From: Closterium sp. NIES-65
Taxonomy: Eukaryota; Streptophyta; Zygnematophyceae; Desmidiales; Closteriaceae
Direction: 5' to 3'
Assembly (NCBI GenBank): GCA_948144175.1
Contig: CANXME010002317.1
Coordinates: forward strand, 1,550,001 to 1,614,000
Length of the DNA: 64,000 nt
This document shows positions 36,870 to 48,278 of the stretch, piece after piece. The notes beneath the pieces were generated by a model. That model was not told the origin of the DNA. It saw only the letters and a list, made by a program, of their open reading frames with translations, and made no database searches. The position numbers and the translations under genes are program-made. The number at the start of each line of letters is the position of its first letter. The stretch's first letter is position 1.

Positions 36870-37800
36870 GTCGACCTCTCTTAGAGGCCCCTCTCAGGGC
36901 CCTCTATTGCCACCCTTAGCGGCCCTGTCGCCGCCCCTAGCGGCCCATTAGCCGCCCTTCCAGGCCCCTTGCGGCCCCTAGCGGCCCCGTCACCGCCCCT
37001 ACGCGGCCCCGTCGCCGCCCCTAGCGGCCCTGTCACCGCCCCTAGCGGCCCCGTTGCCGCCTCCCTACCTACGCGGCCCCATTGCCGCCCCTACGCGGCC
37101 CCGTAGCCGCCCCTAGCGGCCCCGTAGCCGCCCCTACGTGGCCCCGTCGCCACCCCTAGCGGCCCCGTAGCCGCTCCCCTCCCTATGCTGCCCCGTAGCC
37201 GCCCCTACGCGGCCCCGTCGCCGCCCCTAGCGGCCCCGTCGCCGCCCCTAGCGGCCCCATCGCTGCTAACCTCCCTACGCGGCCCCGTTGCCGCCCCTAC
37301 GCAGCGCCGTCGCCGCCCCTAGCGGCCCCGTCGCTGCCCCTAGCGGCCCCGTCGCCGCTAACCTCCCTACGCGGCCCCGTCGCCGCCCCTACGCGGCCCC
37401 GTCGCCGCCCCTACACGGCCCCGTCGCCGCCCCCACGCGGCCCCATCGCCGCCCCTAGCGGCCCCGTCGCCGCCTCTAGCGGCCCCGTCGCCGCTGACCT
37501 CCCTACGCGGCCCCATTGCCGCCCCTACGCGGCCTCGTCGCCACCCGTACGCGGCCCCGTCGCCGCTCCTAGCGGCCTCGTCGCCGCTCCTAGCGGCCCC
37601 GTCGCCGCTCCCCTCCCTACGCGGCCCCGTCGCCGCCCCTACGCGGCCTCGTAGCCGCCCCTACGCGGCTACGTCGCCGCCCCTAGCGGCCCCGTCGCCG
37701 CTCCCCTCCCTACGCGGCCGCGTCGCCGCCCCTAGCGGCCCCGTCGCCGGCCCTTCCTGGCCCCGTCGCCGCCCCTAGCGGGTAGCCGAGCCGCCGAGCC
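36870..37800 (+). repeat. GC-rich repeat leader of A3
   Basis: About 40 units built on GCGGCCCCGTCGCCGCCCCTA (20-21 bp), interrupted by CTCCCTACGCGG-type units every 100-200 bp, giving a higher-order pattern. Noncoding. Confidence 0.85.
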
Positions 37801-38760
37801 GCCCAGCAGCAGCAGGTGCCCCTGGAGCACCCGCCACAGCAGCAGCCGCCCCTGGAGCAGCCGACACTGCAGCAGCCGCCCCTGGAGCAGCCGCCTCTGC
37901 AGCAGCCGCCCCTAGAGCAGCCGCCACTGCAGCAGCCGCCCCTCGAGCAGCCGCCACTGCAGCAGCCGCCCCTGGAGCAGCCGCCAGTGCAGCAGCCGCG
38001 CCTGGAGCAGCCGCCACTGCAGCAGCCGCCCCTGGAGCAGCCGCCACTGCAGCAGCCGCCTCTGGAGCAGCCGCCACTGCAGCAGCCGCCCCTTGAGAAG
38101 CCGCCACTGCAGCAGCCGCCCCTAGAGCAGCCGCCACTGCATCAGCCGCCCCTGGAACAGCCGGCACTGCAGCAGCCGCCCATGGAGCAGCCGCCACTGC
38201 AGCAGCCGCCCCTGGAGCAGCCGCCACTGCAGCAGCCGCCCCTGGAGCAGCCGCCACTGCAGCAGCCACCCCTGGAGCAGCCGCCGCTGCAGCAGCCGCC
38301 CCTGGAGCAGCGGCCACTGCAGCAGCTGCCCCTAGAGCAGCCGCCACTGCAGCAGCCGCCCCTCGAGCAGCCGCCACTACAGCAGCCGCCCATAGAGCAG
38401 CCGCCACTGCATCAGCCGCCCCTGGAGCAGCCGCCACTGCAGCAGCCGCCCCTGGAGCAGCCAGCAGCCGCCCCTCGAGTAGCCACCACTGCAGCAGCCG
38501 CCCATAGAGCAGCGGCCACTGCATCAGCCGCCCCTGGAGCAGCCGCCACTGCAGCAGCCGCCCCTGGAGCAGCCGCCACTGCAGCAGCCGCCCCTGGAGC
38601 AGCCGCCACTGCAGCAGCCGCCCCTGGAGCAGCCGGCGCTACAGCAGCCGCCCCTGGAGCAGCCGCCGCTGCAGCAGCCGCCCCTGGAGCAGCCGCCACT
38701 GCAGCAGCCGCCCCTGGAGCAGCCGCCATTGCAGCAGCCGCGCCTGGAGAGGCCACCCGT
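37801..38760 (+). repeat. 30-bp minisatellite in place of gag in A3
   Basis: About 31 copies of a 30-bp unit (CAGCCGCCCCTGGAGCAGCC plus GCCACTGCAG). The unit is divisible by three and stop-free, so long frames appear on both strands; the plus frame from 37816 would give a Pro/Leu/Glu/Gln repeat but starts at GTG. After about 38460 a length change shifts that frame to an Ala-rich reading. Whether it is translated is unknown. Confidence 0.88.
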
Positions 38761-38929
38761 GTAGCTGCCGCGGAGCTCTCGCTCTACTGTGGTAGCGGCA
38801 TCGCCGTTGCCGCCGTCGTACGCCTGCCCTTCTCGCCACTGGTGAGCACTGCCCTGCCCGTACTGTTGTTACTGCTTCTCTTACTACTGCTGCTCTTTCT
38901 ACTGCTACTGCTGCTCCTGGCGTGGCTAG

Positions 38930-40880
38930 ATGCAGCTCCAGCGTCGCCCGCGTGAGTCCCTCACCCCCCAACAGCTTCATGAGTGGTACGCTAGTTGGGG
39001 TTGTCGGGGTGGCCGTAGTGGGAGTCGTCCTGGAGTGAGTAGTTTGGGAGTTTCTTGTAGTGGCCCGGTGCAGCAGCAGCGCTGTCCGCGCGAGACTCTT
39101 TCACCCCAGCAGCTTCATGAGTGGTGCGCTCAGATTGGAGGGTCACTGAGTACTGCTCGCTGCCCGTACGTTATTAGCACGGGTGTCCGGACTGGTCAGA
39201 CTTGCGGGACGCGTGGTCACACAGAGTCCCGCTGCTTCGCGCGTCTGAGCGACACTTGGTGGACAGAGTTTGGCGACGACGCTGAGATCCCTGACTGGGT
39301 GGAGCTGCTTAGGAAGAGGGTAAATATCTTTGCTCTTGACTATGATGCCATTCTCACTGCAATGTATCCATTGTCTACTAGTGCCGAGGGATTCTGTCGC
39401 CTGTGTGTGCCGCCTGACCCCAGTATCCAGTCTGCTACTCTAGGTGCTGGTGAGGCTGCTGCTCTAGGTGCTAGTGCGTCTGCTACCCCAGGTGCTGGTC
39501 AGTCTGCTCTCTCAGGTACCACGTCGGCTCAGGCCTTACACACCTTCACCCTTGACTCGGGTGCTTCCCGCTCCTTCTTTCGAGACCGCACCACGCTTAC
39601 GCCGCTTAGTCGGCCAGTTGCGGTCTGCCTGGCGGACCCCTCTGGGGGTCTTGTCCTTGCTAGCTTCTCCACTGTCTTACCGTGCCCGGCAGCCCCCTCA
39701 TGCACCCTGTCAAGTCTCTACCTCCCCTCGTTCTCTACCAACTTGGTGAGTGGAGCTGATCTACAGGATAGGGGGGTTGACCAGTTCACTCCTTCGAGTC
39801 AGCGGGTGACCCACTGTACGTGTGCTCGGACAGGCCGACACTTGGCCACTTTCACCCGTCGGCCGGGGTCGAGCCTGTACACACTTACTACTGAGTCTCC
39901 TCCGACTGCTGAGTCTGGTCAGGTAGCTGCGTCGAGTCACGTGTTTGCTGCAGCGTCCAGGTCTGGTCCTGAGTCTGCTCCCTGCTCGTGTCATCTCCTG
40001 TCCCACCAGACTCTCCTTTGGCACCACCGCCTTGGTCACCCCTCCCTGCCTTGTCTCCGAGGCATGGCCTCCCGTGTCCGTCTTCCCCAGTCTCTCCCTC
40101 CCCTACCTCCGGGGCCTGCCCCTACCTGCGTCCCCTGCGTTGAGGGGCGACAGCGCGCCGCCCCTCACTCCTCCGAGTTTCCTCCGACAGAGGTTCCGCT
40201 GCAGACCCTTCATATGGACGTGTGGGGCCCCGCCCGTGTCCGTGGACAGGGGCACGAGCGTTACTTCCTGTTGGTGGTTGACGACTACTCGCGTTACACC
40301 ACAATCTTCCCCTTCCGCAGCAAGGGTGTCGTCTCTGAGGTGTTCATCGACTGGATCCGCGCAGCTCGTCTCCAGCTTAGAGAGAGTTTCGGCTCGGACT
40401 TTCCTGTTCTACGTTTGCACTCTGACAGAGGCGGGGAGTTTTCCTCTGCCCGTCTGGGAGCCTTCTGTCGTGCACAGGGCATCTGTCAGACCTTCACGCT
40501 TCCAGCCTCTCCACAGCAAAATGGGATTGATGAGCGCCGCATTGGCATGGTCATAGACGTCGCTCGTACGTCCATGATTTATGCGGCTGCCCCCCATTTT
40601 CTGTGGCCGTTTGCGGTTCAGAACGCAGCGCATCAGCTCAACCTTCAGCCCCGGGTCTCCTTGCCAGAGACCTCCCCCACCTTGCGGTGGACGGGGAAGG
40701 TTGGCGATGCGTCTGCGTTTCGGGTCTGGGGATCTCGGGCGTTTGTCCGCGACTTATCTGCGGACAAGCTGTCCCCCCGTGCTGTTCCTTGCGTCTTCCT
40801 TGGCTTCCCCCCTGACGCGCCTCGGTGGCGGTTTTACCACCCCACCTCGCGCCGCGTTCTGTCCTCCCAGGACGTCACCT
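38930..40880 (+). pseudogene. pol: Gag C-terminus, protease and integrase of A3
   Basis: ATG at 38930 lies just before two tandem versions of PRE(S/T)L(T/S)PQQLHEW, a duplication not seen in A4. Next: metal-binding cluster C-x13-C-x4-H-x4-C (about 39163-39235), protease LDSGASRSFF (about 39555-39585), WHHRLGHPSLPCLRGM, and integrase with MDVWGPARV, HSDRGGEF and PQQNGIDERRIG. The frame is lost near 40880 by a 1-nt deletion after SSQDVT. Catalytic residues survive. Confidence 0.88.
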
Positions 40881-43800
40881 TGATGAGTCGGTGCCTTACT
40901 ACCCTCTCTTCCCCTACCGCACTGCGCCCCTCCCCCCACCGCCGCTCTTCCTTGCGCCAGGTCCTCCCCCGGTAGACCCCCTCCCCCCTCAGGGTCCTGC
41001 CCCGTCAGGTGTGTCCCAGGTAGACGGAGTCGAGCCTGACGAGGTAGCTGTTGACTCTGGTGCTGCTCGAGGTTCTGTGCCTGCGGGTGCCGGGTCTGGG
41101 GGTGCGGAGCATGGGGGTGCTGAGTCCAGGGGTGCGGAGCCTGGGGGTGCTGAGTCTGGGGGTGCTAAACCTGGGGGTGCTGAGTCTGGGGGTGCAAAGC
41201 CTGGGGGTTCTGAGCCTGGGGGTGCGGAGCCTGGGGGTGCTGGGTCTGCTCGTGTGACCTCTCGCGGTGCTTCGTCGAGGCGGGAGCCGCTCTCTCCGCA
41301 AGAGCTGCGCGAGTGGTTTGCCCGACGCTGGAGCCGTGCTGCTAGAGCTGGAGGTACTACTGTTGCTGCTGGTCCCGGAGGTGCTTTTACTGGCGGTGCT
41401 GGAGCTGCTGGGGCTGGGGGTGCTGCTGGAGGTACTGCTGGAGCTGCTGGCGGTACTGGAGCTGCCGGTCCTACTCGAGTTGGTACTGCAGGAGCTGCTG
41501 GAGTTACTGGAGCTGGAGCTGCTGGGGGTGTCGGTGCTGGTGATTCTGCTGGCGCTAGTGGTTTTGCTAGCGCTGGTGCGTCTGAGGGTGCTGGAGTTGG
41601 CGCTGGCTTTGCTGCTGACTTTGCTGCTGACACTAGTGCTGCCGCTGGGGGTACTAGTGCTGTCCCTGCTAGTTCTGGAGGCACTGCGCAGCCGCGGCCG
41701 TACTTCGTTCCCCTACTTGAGTAGGTTCTCGGTCTCCCGCCCTCTACTGGTCTTGCTCCTCCCTTAGAGTGCCCACTACCTGTCCAATCGCAGTCACAGT
41801 TACGGCCCGCCTCCCCCCTACGTGCTCCTTCTCCCTACACTGGTCCTACTGCAGGTTGTGCTGAGCGTCGTGAGCCTGCGTCTCGTCCTGCGTCGCCTGT
41901 TCGTTCTACTCGCACTAGTCGTCGTGCTCCGCGTCCGCGTCCTCCTGCGGTCCCACGCACCCACCAGATGGCACTGCGTCCTTCCACTGCTCCTCTGCGT
42001 GTCCCAATGCCGTCTCCTCCAGAGTCCTCTCTTCTTGTCCTTGCTGACCCGGAGTCTGACTCTCTTCGTGCTGCCAGTACTACTATCACGCGTCTCCTGG
42101 CTACTGTTGTTAGTGACCCTTCCTTTGAGTCCACTGCTACGTCTGCCTTAGTTGCTGAGCTTGTCGACTTTGCTGCTCGCTGTCGTCTAGACTACTCTGC
42201 TAGTCTTGTTGCTGAGTCTGAGTCTGTCTGTCCTCCGTCCGTCGGGGGTGAGTGTGCTCTTAGCACGGACGTCCTTGAGGACAGGCAGGAGGAGTTGCTG
42301 TGTTTTGCTGCTGCTTTGCCTCATCTCGTGTCCACGCTGATTGCCCCTGAGGGAGACCCGGATGCACCAGACATCCCGACTCCTCGATCGTACGCTGAGG
42401 CGATCAAGGGTCCCTACTCCTCTCAGTGGCAGTCAGCCATGGACACAGAGATGGCTTCCTGGAAGTCCACAGGCACCTACGTCGACAAGGTTCCCCCACC
42501 TGGGGCGAACATCGTCAGTGGCATGTGGATTTTCAGGGTGAAGCGGCCGCTGGGTTCTCCGCCTGACTTCAAGGCGCGTTACGTGGCTCGAGGCTTCAGT
42601 TAGCGGCAGGGAGTTGACTACTTTCAGACCTTCTCTCCCACCCCGAAGATGACCACTCTTCGGGTGCTGCTGCACATAGCCGCTCAGCGTGACTACGAGC
42701 TTCACTCCCTTGACTTCAGCACAGCTTTCCTGCAGGGCAGCCTGCACGAGGAGATCTGGCTGCGCCGCCCACCTGGCTTCACTAAGTCGTTTCCTCTTGG
42801 TACCCAGTGGAGCCTCCGGCGGCCAGTCTACTGTCTCCGCCAGGCGCCCCGTGAGTGGCACGACACACTGAGGACTACACTTGCGGCTCTTGGGTTTGCT
42901 CTTTCTACAGCCGACCCGTCGCTGTTTCTGCGCACCGACACCTCTTTGCCGCCGTTCTACATCCTCGTGTACGTCGACGACTTGGTCTTTGCCACTGCTG
43001 TCACTGCTGGACTCGCCCACGTGAAGTCCGAGCTGCAGAAAAGACACACGTGCACAGACCTGGATGAACTGCGCAGCTACCTTGGCTTGCAGATCACCCG
43101 GGACAGAGCATAGCGCACCATTACCCTGACTCAGTCACACATGGTGCAGCAGGTCCTTCAGCGCTTCGACTTCACGTACTCCTTGCCTCAGGCCACTCCT
43201 CTGTCTACTCGCCACTCGCTCTCAGTTCTGCCTTTGGATGAGTCCGTAGAGCCGATTGGCCCGTACCCAGAGCTTGTTGACTGCCTCATGTACCTGATGA
43301 CCTGCACACGACCTGACCTTGCATACACTCTTAGCATCTTGGCACGCTATGTTGCTCCTGGGAGACACCGACCAGAGCACATGGCTGCAGCGAAGAGGGT
43401 GTTGCACTACTTGTGCAGTACGTCGGGCATGGGGCTAGTGCTTGGAGGGCGACGTCGAGTGGTCCTCACAGGTCACGCAGACGCTTCTTGGGCTGACGAC
43501 CAGGTTACGCAGCGGTCGTCACAGGGTTACACCTTCAGCCTTGGTTCCGGCTCTGTTTCGTGGCGGTCTACCCGCTCGTCTTCTGTTCTCGGCTCCAGCT
43601 GTGAGGCCGAGATCTACGCGGGGGCCATGGCTGCACAGGAGTTACGCTGGCTCACCTACCTACTAACTAACCTAGGAGAGGCGCCTCGTTCTCCTCCACT
43701 TCTGTATGTAGACAACAAGGCCATGCTGGCCTTGTGTCGGGAGCACAGACTGGAGCACAGAACGAAGCACATTTCTCTTCGCTACTTCCTTGCTCGTGAG

Positions 43801-43953
43801 CTGCAGCAGCGTGGTCAGCTGCGCCTTGCTTACGTGGCCTCTGAGACCAACACTGCTGATGTCTTTACCAAGGCATTTCCGCCTGGTGATCATCAGCGTT
43901 TCCGTACGATGCTAGGTCTTGTGCCTACTTGGCCTCACTTGCTCACTTCTTGA
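40881..43953 (+). pseudogene. pol: Linker, RT and RNase H of A3
   Basis: One frame with three TAG codons (41722-41724, 42601-42603, 43111-43113). The linker has GGAE(P/S)GGA-like and Ala/Gly repeats. RT: FKARYVARGFS-stop-RQGVDYFQTFS, LDFSTAFLQGS, VYCLRQAPREWHD (Gly replaced by Cys) and LVYVDDLVFAT. RNase H: GHADASWADDQ, SSCEAEIYAGAM and TKAFPPGDHQRF at the end. Length and order match A4. Confidence 0.9.
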
Positions 43954-44150
43954 CCTTGCTTGTACTGTGATCTTTCTATACCTGCACTTGCTTGTTTACC
44001 TTTATATATGATCTTGCATGTGAACTGGCCTTTTGGCCTTGCTCTTGTGCCTGGATTGTGTGGTGACGTTGTGATCCACCCTCAGCTTGCTTTGCTTTGC
44101 TTGACTGGTCTTGTGACCTCTTGTTCTCCCCCACTTTGCATATGGGGGTG

Positions 44151-44274
44151 TGTCAAACTCATATGCTATAGTCTGTGTAGGCTGTAGTGGGGTAGACAAT
44201 ATGGGGTACAACACTTGTAGGTTTTCCTACTTGTACCCACCTGCTTGCTAGTTCATTCACTTCTCATTTCTTCA
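44151..44274 (+). repeat. 3' LTR of A3
   Basis: Follows PPT TATGGGGGTG; ends CATTTCTTCA, then CTTTTCG of the G leader. Confidence 0.88.
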
Positions 44275-44307
44275 CTTTTCGCGTGTAAACGGGCTCTGAT
44301 TACCAAG

Positions 44308-44691
44308 TGTGAGGATCTAGGATCGAGCTCAGAAAAGAGAATGAGAATTGAGTCGAATTGAATTGAATGATCACTTGGGTACAACACGATGCTATATATA
44401 GGCTCGACACAAGGCCCCGTAACCAGGTGTTACGCGAAGGTTCCGCGGGTCGCGTAGCGTCCCGAACAGATCCTTACCGAATTCGGTAGATCGCAATTCG
44501 GTGGCAACCGAAAAGGCCAGAATTCGGTGCACGCAACCTAGCTCGGTGCTATAACTATAATAAAATATAGTAAAGCACCTAGCCTAGGAAATCATGCAAT
44601 TCATGCATGCATATGATTATCCTATGCTAGAAATAGCATGATAAAGTAAAGGCAAGCAAGCATAGCTGGCATAAGCCGTCGTACTCTCACA
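44308..44691 (-). repeat. 5' LTR of G
   Basis: 384 bp; PBS complement GGCTCTGATTACCA at 44292-44305 with 2 bases between. TATATATA at 44393-44400. TSD TCGGC at 44692-44696. Confidence 0.93.
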
Positions 44692-44696
44692 TCGGC

Positions 44697-46298
44697 TAAC
44701 TTCGATTCTTCCAGCAGCTCGCGAAGATAGAGTCCTTCCTTGGTAGCTGAGCAGAGTGCAATATATTCTGCTTCAGCTTACGAGAGAGCAATTAATTCCT
44801 GCTTGCTTGATTGCCAAGAGATAGGTCCGATAGGTTCGAGGCGGTAGATGTAGCCGGTGCGAGAGCGCTTATTTTCGGAGTCGCCAGCGTGATCAGCGTC
44901 GACGTAGCCGATTAACTTAGTCGGTGTGGTTGCGTTCTTGTAGTAAGTTAGGCCGATCGTTGGGGTGCTGACGAAGTAGTGAAGAGCGCGGTCGAGCTCC
45001 GCCAGATGTTCTACTTCAGGCTTCTTAAGGTTGGTGGCGAGCTGGCTTGCGGAGTATGAGAGGTCGGGGCGACAGGTGATGGCTGCGAAGAGAAGACATC
45101 CCAGCTTCTTCTGGTAGTCTCGTATGCCGGCGGGCTTAAGTAGAGCGGAGCTTCCTTTGTCGTTCCCTGCCGTGTATCGCTATGGCGTGGAGATGGCTGT
45201 AGGTGTGAGTGTGAAGCGTTTGCCGATAGTGTCAACATATTTCTCGGCGCTGAGGTAGATCGCGTCCTCCTCTTCCTGGATGTTGAGGCCGAGGTACTGA
45301 GTGACGGTAGATGAAACTGTGAGCGTGAGATCTCGATGCAGCTTTCCTTCGAACCAGGTAGTGATGCCGTCAGTTGAGCCGATGTAGAGGAGATCGTCCA
45401 CGTAGACGATTAGTAGGATGTAGTCGTCGTTTTTTTTTAGCCGGTACATGCCTTGATTGTGCGGTAGTTGCTTGAAGCCGATGCGGATGAGGTGAGCGTG
45501 GAGGTACTGTTGCCACAGTCGCGGAGCCTGCTTGATGCCGTAGAGTGACTTGAGTAGCTGGCAGACTTGGTTGGGTTCTCTGTGGGAGCCGTGCGGTTGC
45601 TCGACGAAAATTTCTGCATCAACAGGTGCGTAGAGAAACGCGTTCGCGACGTCAATTTGTCGCAGCTTCTTCTTCATGGCGGCGATTGCGAGGAGAATGC
45701 GTAGTGAGGTGTGGCGGCTAACCGGAGCGAAAGTTTCGGTGAAGTATTGTCCGTGTTCTTGGTCGAAGCCGCGTACAACCCAGAGAGCTTTAAATTTGTC
45801 AATGGTGCCGTCAGCCTTTGTCTTCACACGGAAGACCCACTTCTTGGTGAGCACTGTCTTGTTCCGTGCCACGCCGATAGGAACCACTTTCCACGTGTTG
45901 CGTTCCTCCAGTGCCTTCAGCTCCTTGTCCATGGCTTCGCGCCATTTTTCCTTATACTCCCCCCCCAGAGCCTGTTGAACGGTCGCAGGCTCTTTAGGAG
46001 TGGCGGTGTCGTGGACTGCGGTGACGAGTCCGAAAATTTGCAGTCCACTCTGTGAGTAGCGGGGAAGATTTGCGTCCTCGGGATAAGCTGCTTCATCTCC
46101 CGCTTCTGGATCAGGTATGAAGTTCGGTCCTACTCGTTCTGCTTCGTTGGTGTTGACTGTTGCAGGTGTTACGTATCCGTTGTCGGCGAAGTGGTAGAAG
46201 GTTTTGGCGTTGACACTTTCGCGAGGGTTATCTTCGTCCATGGGAACGTCGACGGAGCAGAACGGAAGAGGTCCGGCTTCTTCTGATGCGTTGTCCAC
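44697..46298 (-). pseudogene. pol: RT and RNase H (first part) of D
   Basis: RT from KWREAMDKELKALEERNTWK through KKWVFRVKTKADGTIDKFKA, IDVANAFLYAPVDAE and LYGIKQAPRLWQQ to LIVYVDDLLYIGS. TAG at 45181-45183 stands before the RNase H start (PDLSYSASQL, GYVDADHAGD, SWQSSKQ), and a TAA interrupts the AEAEYIAL motif near 44780. The domain is then cut by G and ends at 30511-30785. Confidence 0.88.
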
Positions 46299-46343
46299 AT
46301 TCTGGTCCTCCCAGTCAGCTTCGTCCGCTGCTGAGGCGAAGGC

Positions 46344-48278
46344 TCAGTCACCGCGAAAACCACCTGTGGGATCCTGGTCTTCTTGCAGGTTGGCAAGGTA
46401 TGCCTGGAGCATGAGTCGTTCGTAGAAAATTACATCACGCGCTGCTACTGTTTCCTTGGAATGGACGTCGAAGATATTCCACGCGTTGTAGTTCTTTTCG
46501 ATTCCCAGGTGTAGTCCCCACTGTGCTCGTTGAGAAGATCGGCCCGCTCGTGCTGCTGGGGGTCGGTACTGTACCATGCATCCGAATACTCGTAACATTT
46601 TTGTGCTGCCCTGTTTCCCTGTCCATAGCAGATGCAGTGATGCGTTGTTTGGAAGCGATGATGACGAGAGCAAGTTGTGCAGCATGACGGCGTGGTCCAT
46701 TGCCGCAGGCCTTTGGTGGTTGGGTAGCCGCATGCCACGTAACAGTTTGCGCATGCTGTTCTGCAAGGTCCTGTTCATTCATTCTGCTACACCTTGCTGC
46801 TGATGGGCGTAGGGAAGGGAGATGAGCCGCTTGATTCCCCTTTCCGCTAGGTACTGCTTGAATCGCTGAGAGGTGTATTCTCCTCCTCCGTCTGACTCGA
46901 AGCTTTTCAGTTTCACGCCCGATTCTCTCTCTGCTACTGGTAGCCAGGCAACGAAGGCTTCGAATGCCATGTCGCGGCTTTGGAGGTTTAGGTGCCAGAC
47001 GTAACGGGTGGCGACGTCGATGAAGGTGATTGTATAGTTGTATATTACTTGTCCTGGTTCCTGATTGAACAGGATGTCGCTATACACCTTCTCGAGTGGT
47101 GCGTACGCGGGTGCGCTCGGGTTGTGATGAGACGCAAACGGTCGATGTGGTAAGTCACCTTCAGGGCAGGTGAAGCACGTTCCACGTACTCGTTGAAGTT
47201 CTCGTCCGTCGGTCAGTAGGAGTGAGTCCTTATCGAGTACTCCTGCTCTTATCGTATTGTTTAATACTGTGTTGCTTGGGTGTCCCATCCTTGCGTGCCA
47301 GGTGCTTTCGTCGGCGCGATGTCCGGGTGATCGTCGGTACATATCGGAGTTGGAGTAGAAGTTGGCGGTGAAGTTGGCGCTACGATGAACTTCTCGTGGT
47401 GTTGGGTGTAGTTGTTGCGCGGGTGTCGGTGGTGTGTCATCGATGAGGAGCGGTGTCGTTGAAGGACCAGTAATTGGTGTTGACGTTCCTGCTGCTGCCG
47501 TTGATGGTTCTGCTACTGCCGATATTGTCTCTGCTGCTGCCGATGTTGTCTCTGCTGCTGCCGATGTTGTCTTTGCTGCTGCTGATGTTGTCTCTGCTGC
47601 TGCTGATGTTGTCTGGATTGTTGCTAACGCCCTTGTTCTTTCTGCTTCGGGGATGGTGTGTGAATACCAGAAGCCTTCTGGACTGAAGTCTGGATCAAGG
47701 TCTGGAGGGTGTGTCCAGTTGGTGAAGTTAACGATGGCTTCGCTGTCGGCGGTGCCAAGATCAGGGACGAAGTCAAGAACGAAGACGTTGTTCTTGAGGA
47801 CCGCCTTGCCGATGTAGATTCCTCCTCTCCCATGATACAGCTTGAATTCTTGGGTGGTGTTGTTTGCTTCGACGTGAATCCCTTTCGCCATTAGCTGACT
47901 GACGCTCAGTAAGTTGTAGCCGAGTCCCTCCGCGATTTGTACTTTTGACATCTGCAGTACAACGTTTGTTTCCCTTGACTGAAGTTGGACTACGCCTTGT
48001 CGTCGTGTTCGCAGGTTCTGATTGTTGGCGACTGTAATGACAACTTTGCGTTGAAGTTGGTATTCTCGTAGAACGAAGCGTCCCGTGAAGCACATGTGCT
48101 GTCCGCAGCAACTGTCCAAGAACCATGTGTCCTTTCCGGATGGTTCGCTTTGAGCGATGGCGGCGTATGTCGGGTTCGGCTGAAGTGACTCGCGGCGGGG
48201 TGTGGTTTCGTCGAGTTGTTCTTCCGGTGAGTAGTGTGGTGGTGACTCGGTGATGCAGGAGTCTCTCAGCTTTGCCAT
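46344..48278 (-). pseudogene. pol: Protease and integrase of D
   Basis: Protease motif reads WFLDSCCGQHM; the Gly of the DSG triad is Cys. GAG-pre-integrase (WHARMGHPSNTVLNN, CFTCPEGDLPHR) and the DDE core (FIDVATRYVW, ESDGGGEYTS, HQQQGVAE) follow. TGA at 46779-46781 falls between VAE and MNRTL, an Arg position in the family. Ser/Thr/Ala pentad repeats (AAAETTS-like) lie at about 47480-47650. TGA at 46341-46343 separates the next piece. Confidence 0.88.

Larger units (their letters stand above)
36627..44274 (+). mobile_element. Copia LTR retrotransposon A3, gag replaced by a minisatellite, nested in G
   Basis: Plus-strand A-family element. LTRs at 36627-36752 and 44151-44274 (2 substitutions; the 3' copy ends 2 bases shorter), PBS TGGTATAGAGC at 36753-36763, PPT TATGGGGGTG at 44141-44150. 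The capsid region of gag is absent; a 30-bp tandem array occupies its place. Pol has one frameshift and three TAG codons, so the copy is defective. Confidence 0.92.
30786..44691 (-). mobile_element. Ty3/gypsy chromovirus G, nested in D
   Basis: Minus-strand element with 384-bp LTRs (30786-31169 and 44308-44691, about 9 differences), perfect TSD TCGGC (30781-30785 and 44692-44696), PBS TGGTAATCAGAGCC (44292-44305), and a GAGGGGGGGACG purine tract at 31170-31181. Gag, protease, RT, RNase H, integrase and a C-terminal chromodomain are present but damaged by frameshifts and stops. It carries copia A3 in its leader and two solo LTRs in its coding region. Confidence 0.95.

Noticed and set aside
37816-38955. 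379-codon Pro/Leu/Glu/Gln-rich open frame
   Set aside because: Starts at GTG and exists because the 30-bp array is stop-free and divisible by three; opposite-strand frames are open too. Kept as a repeat.
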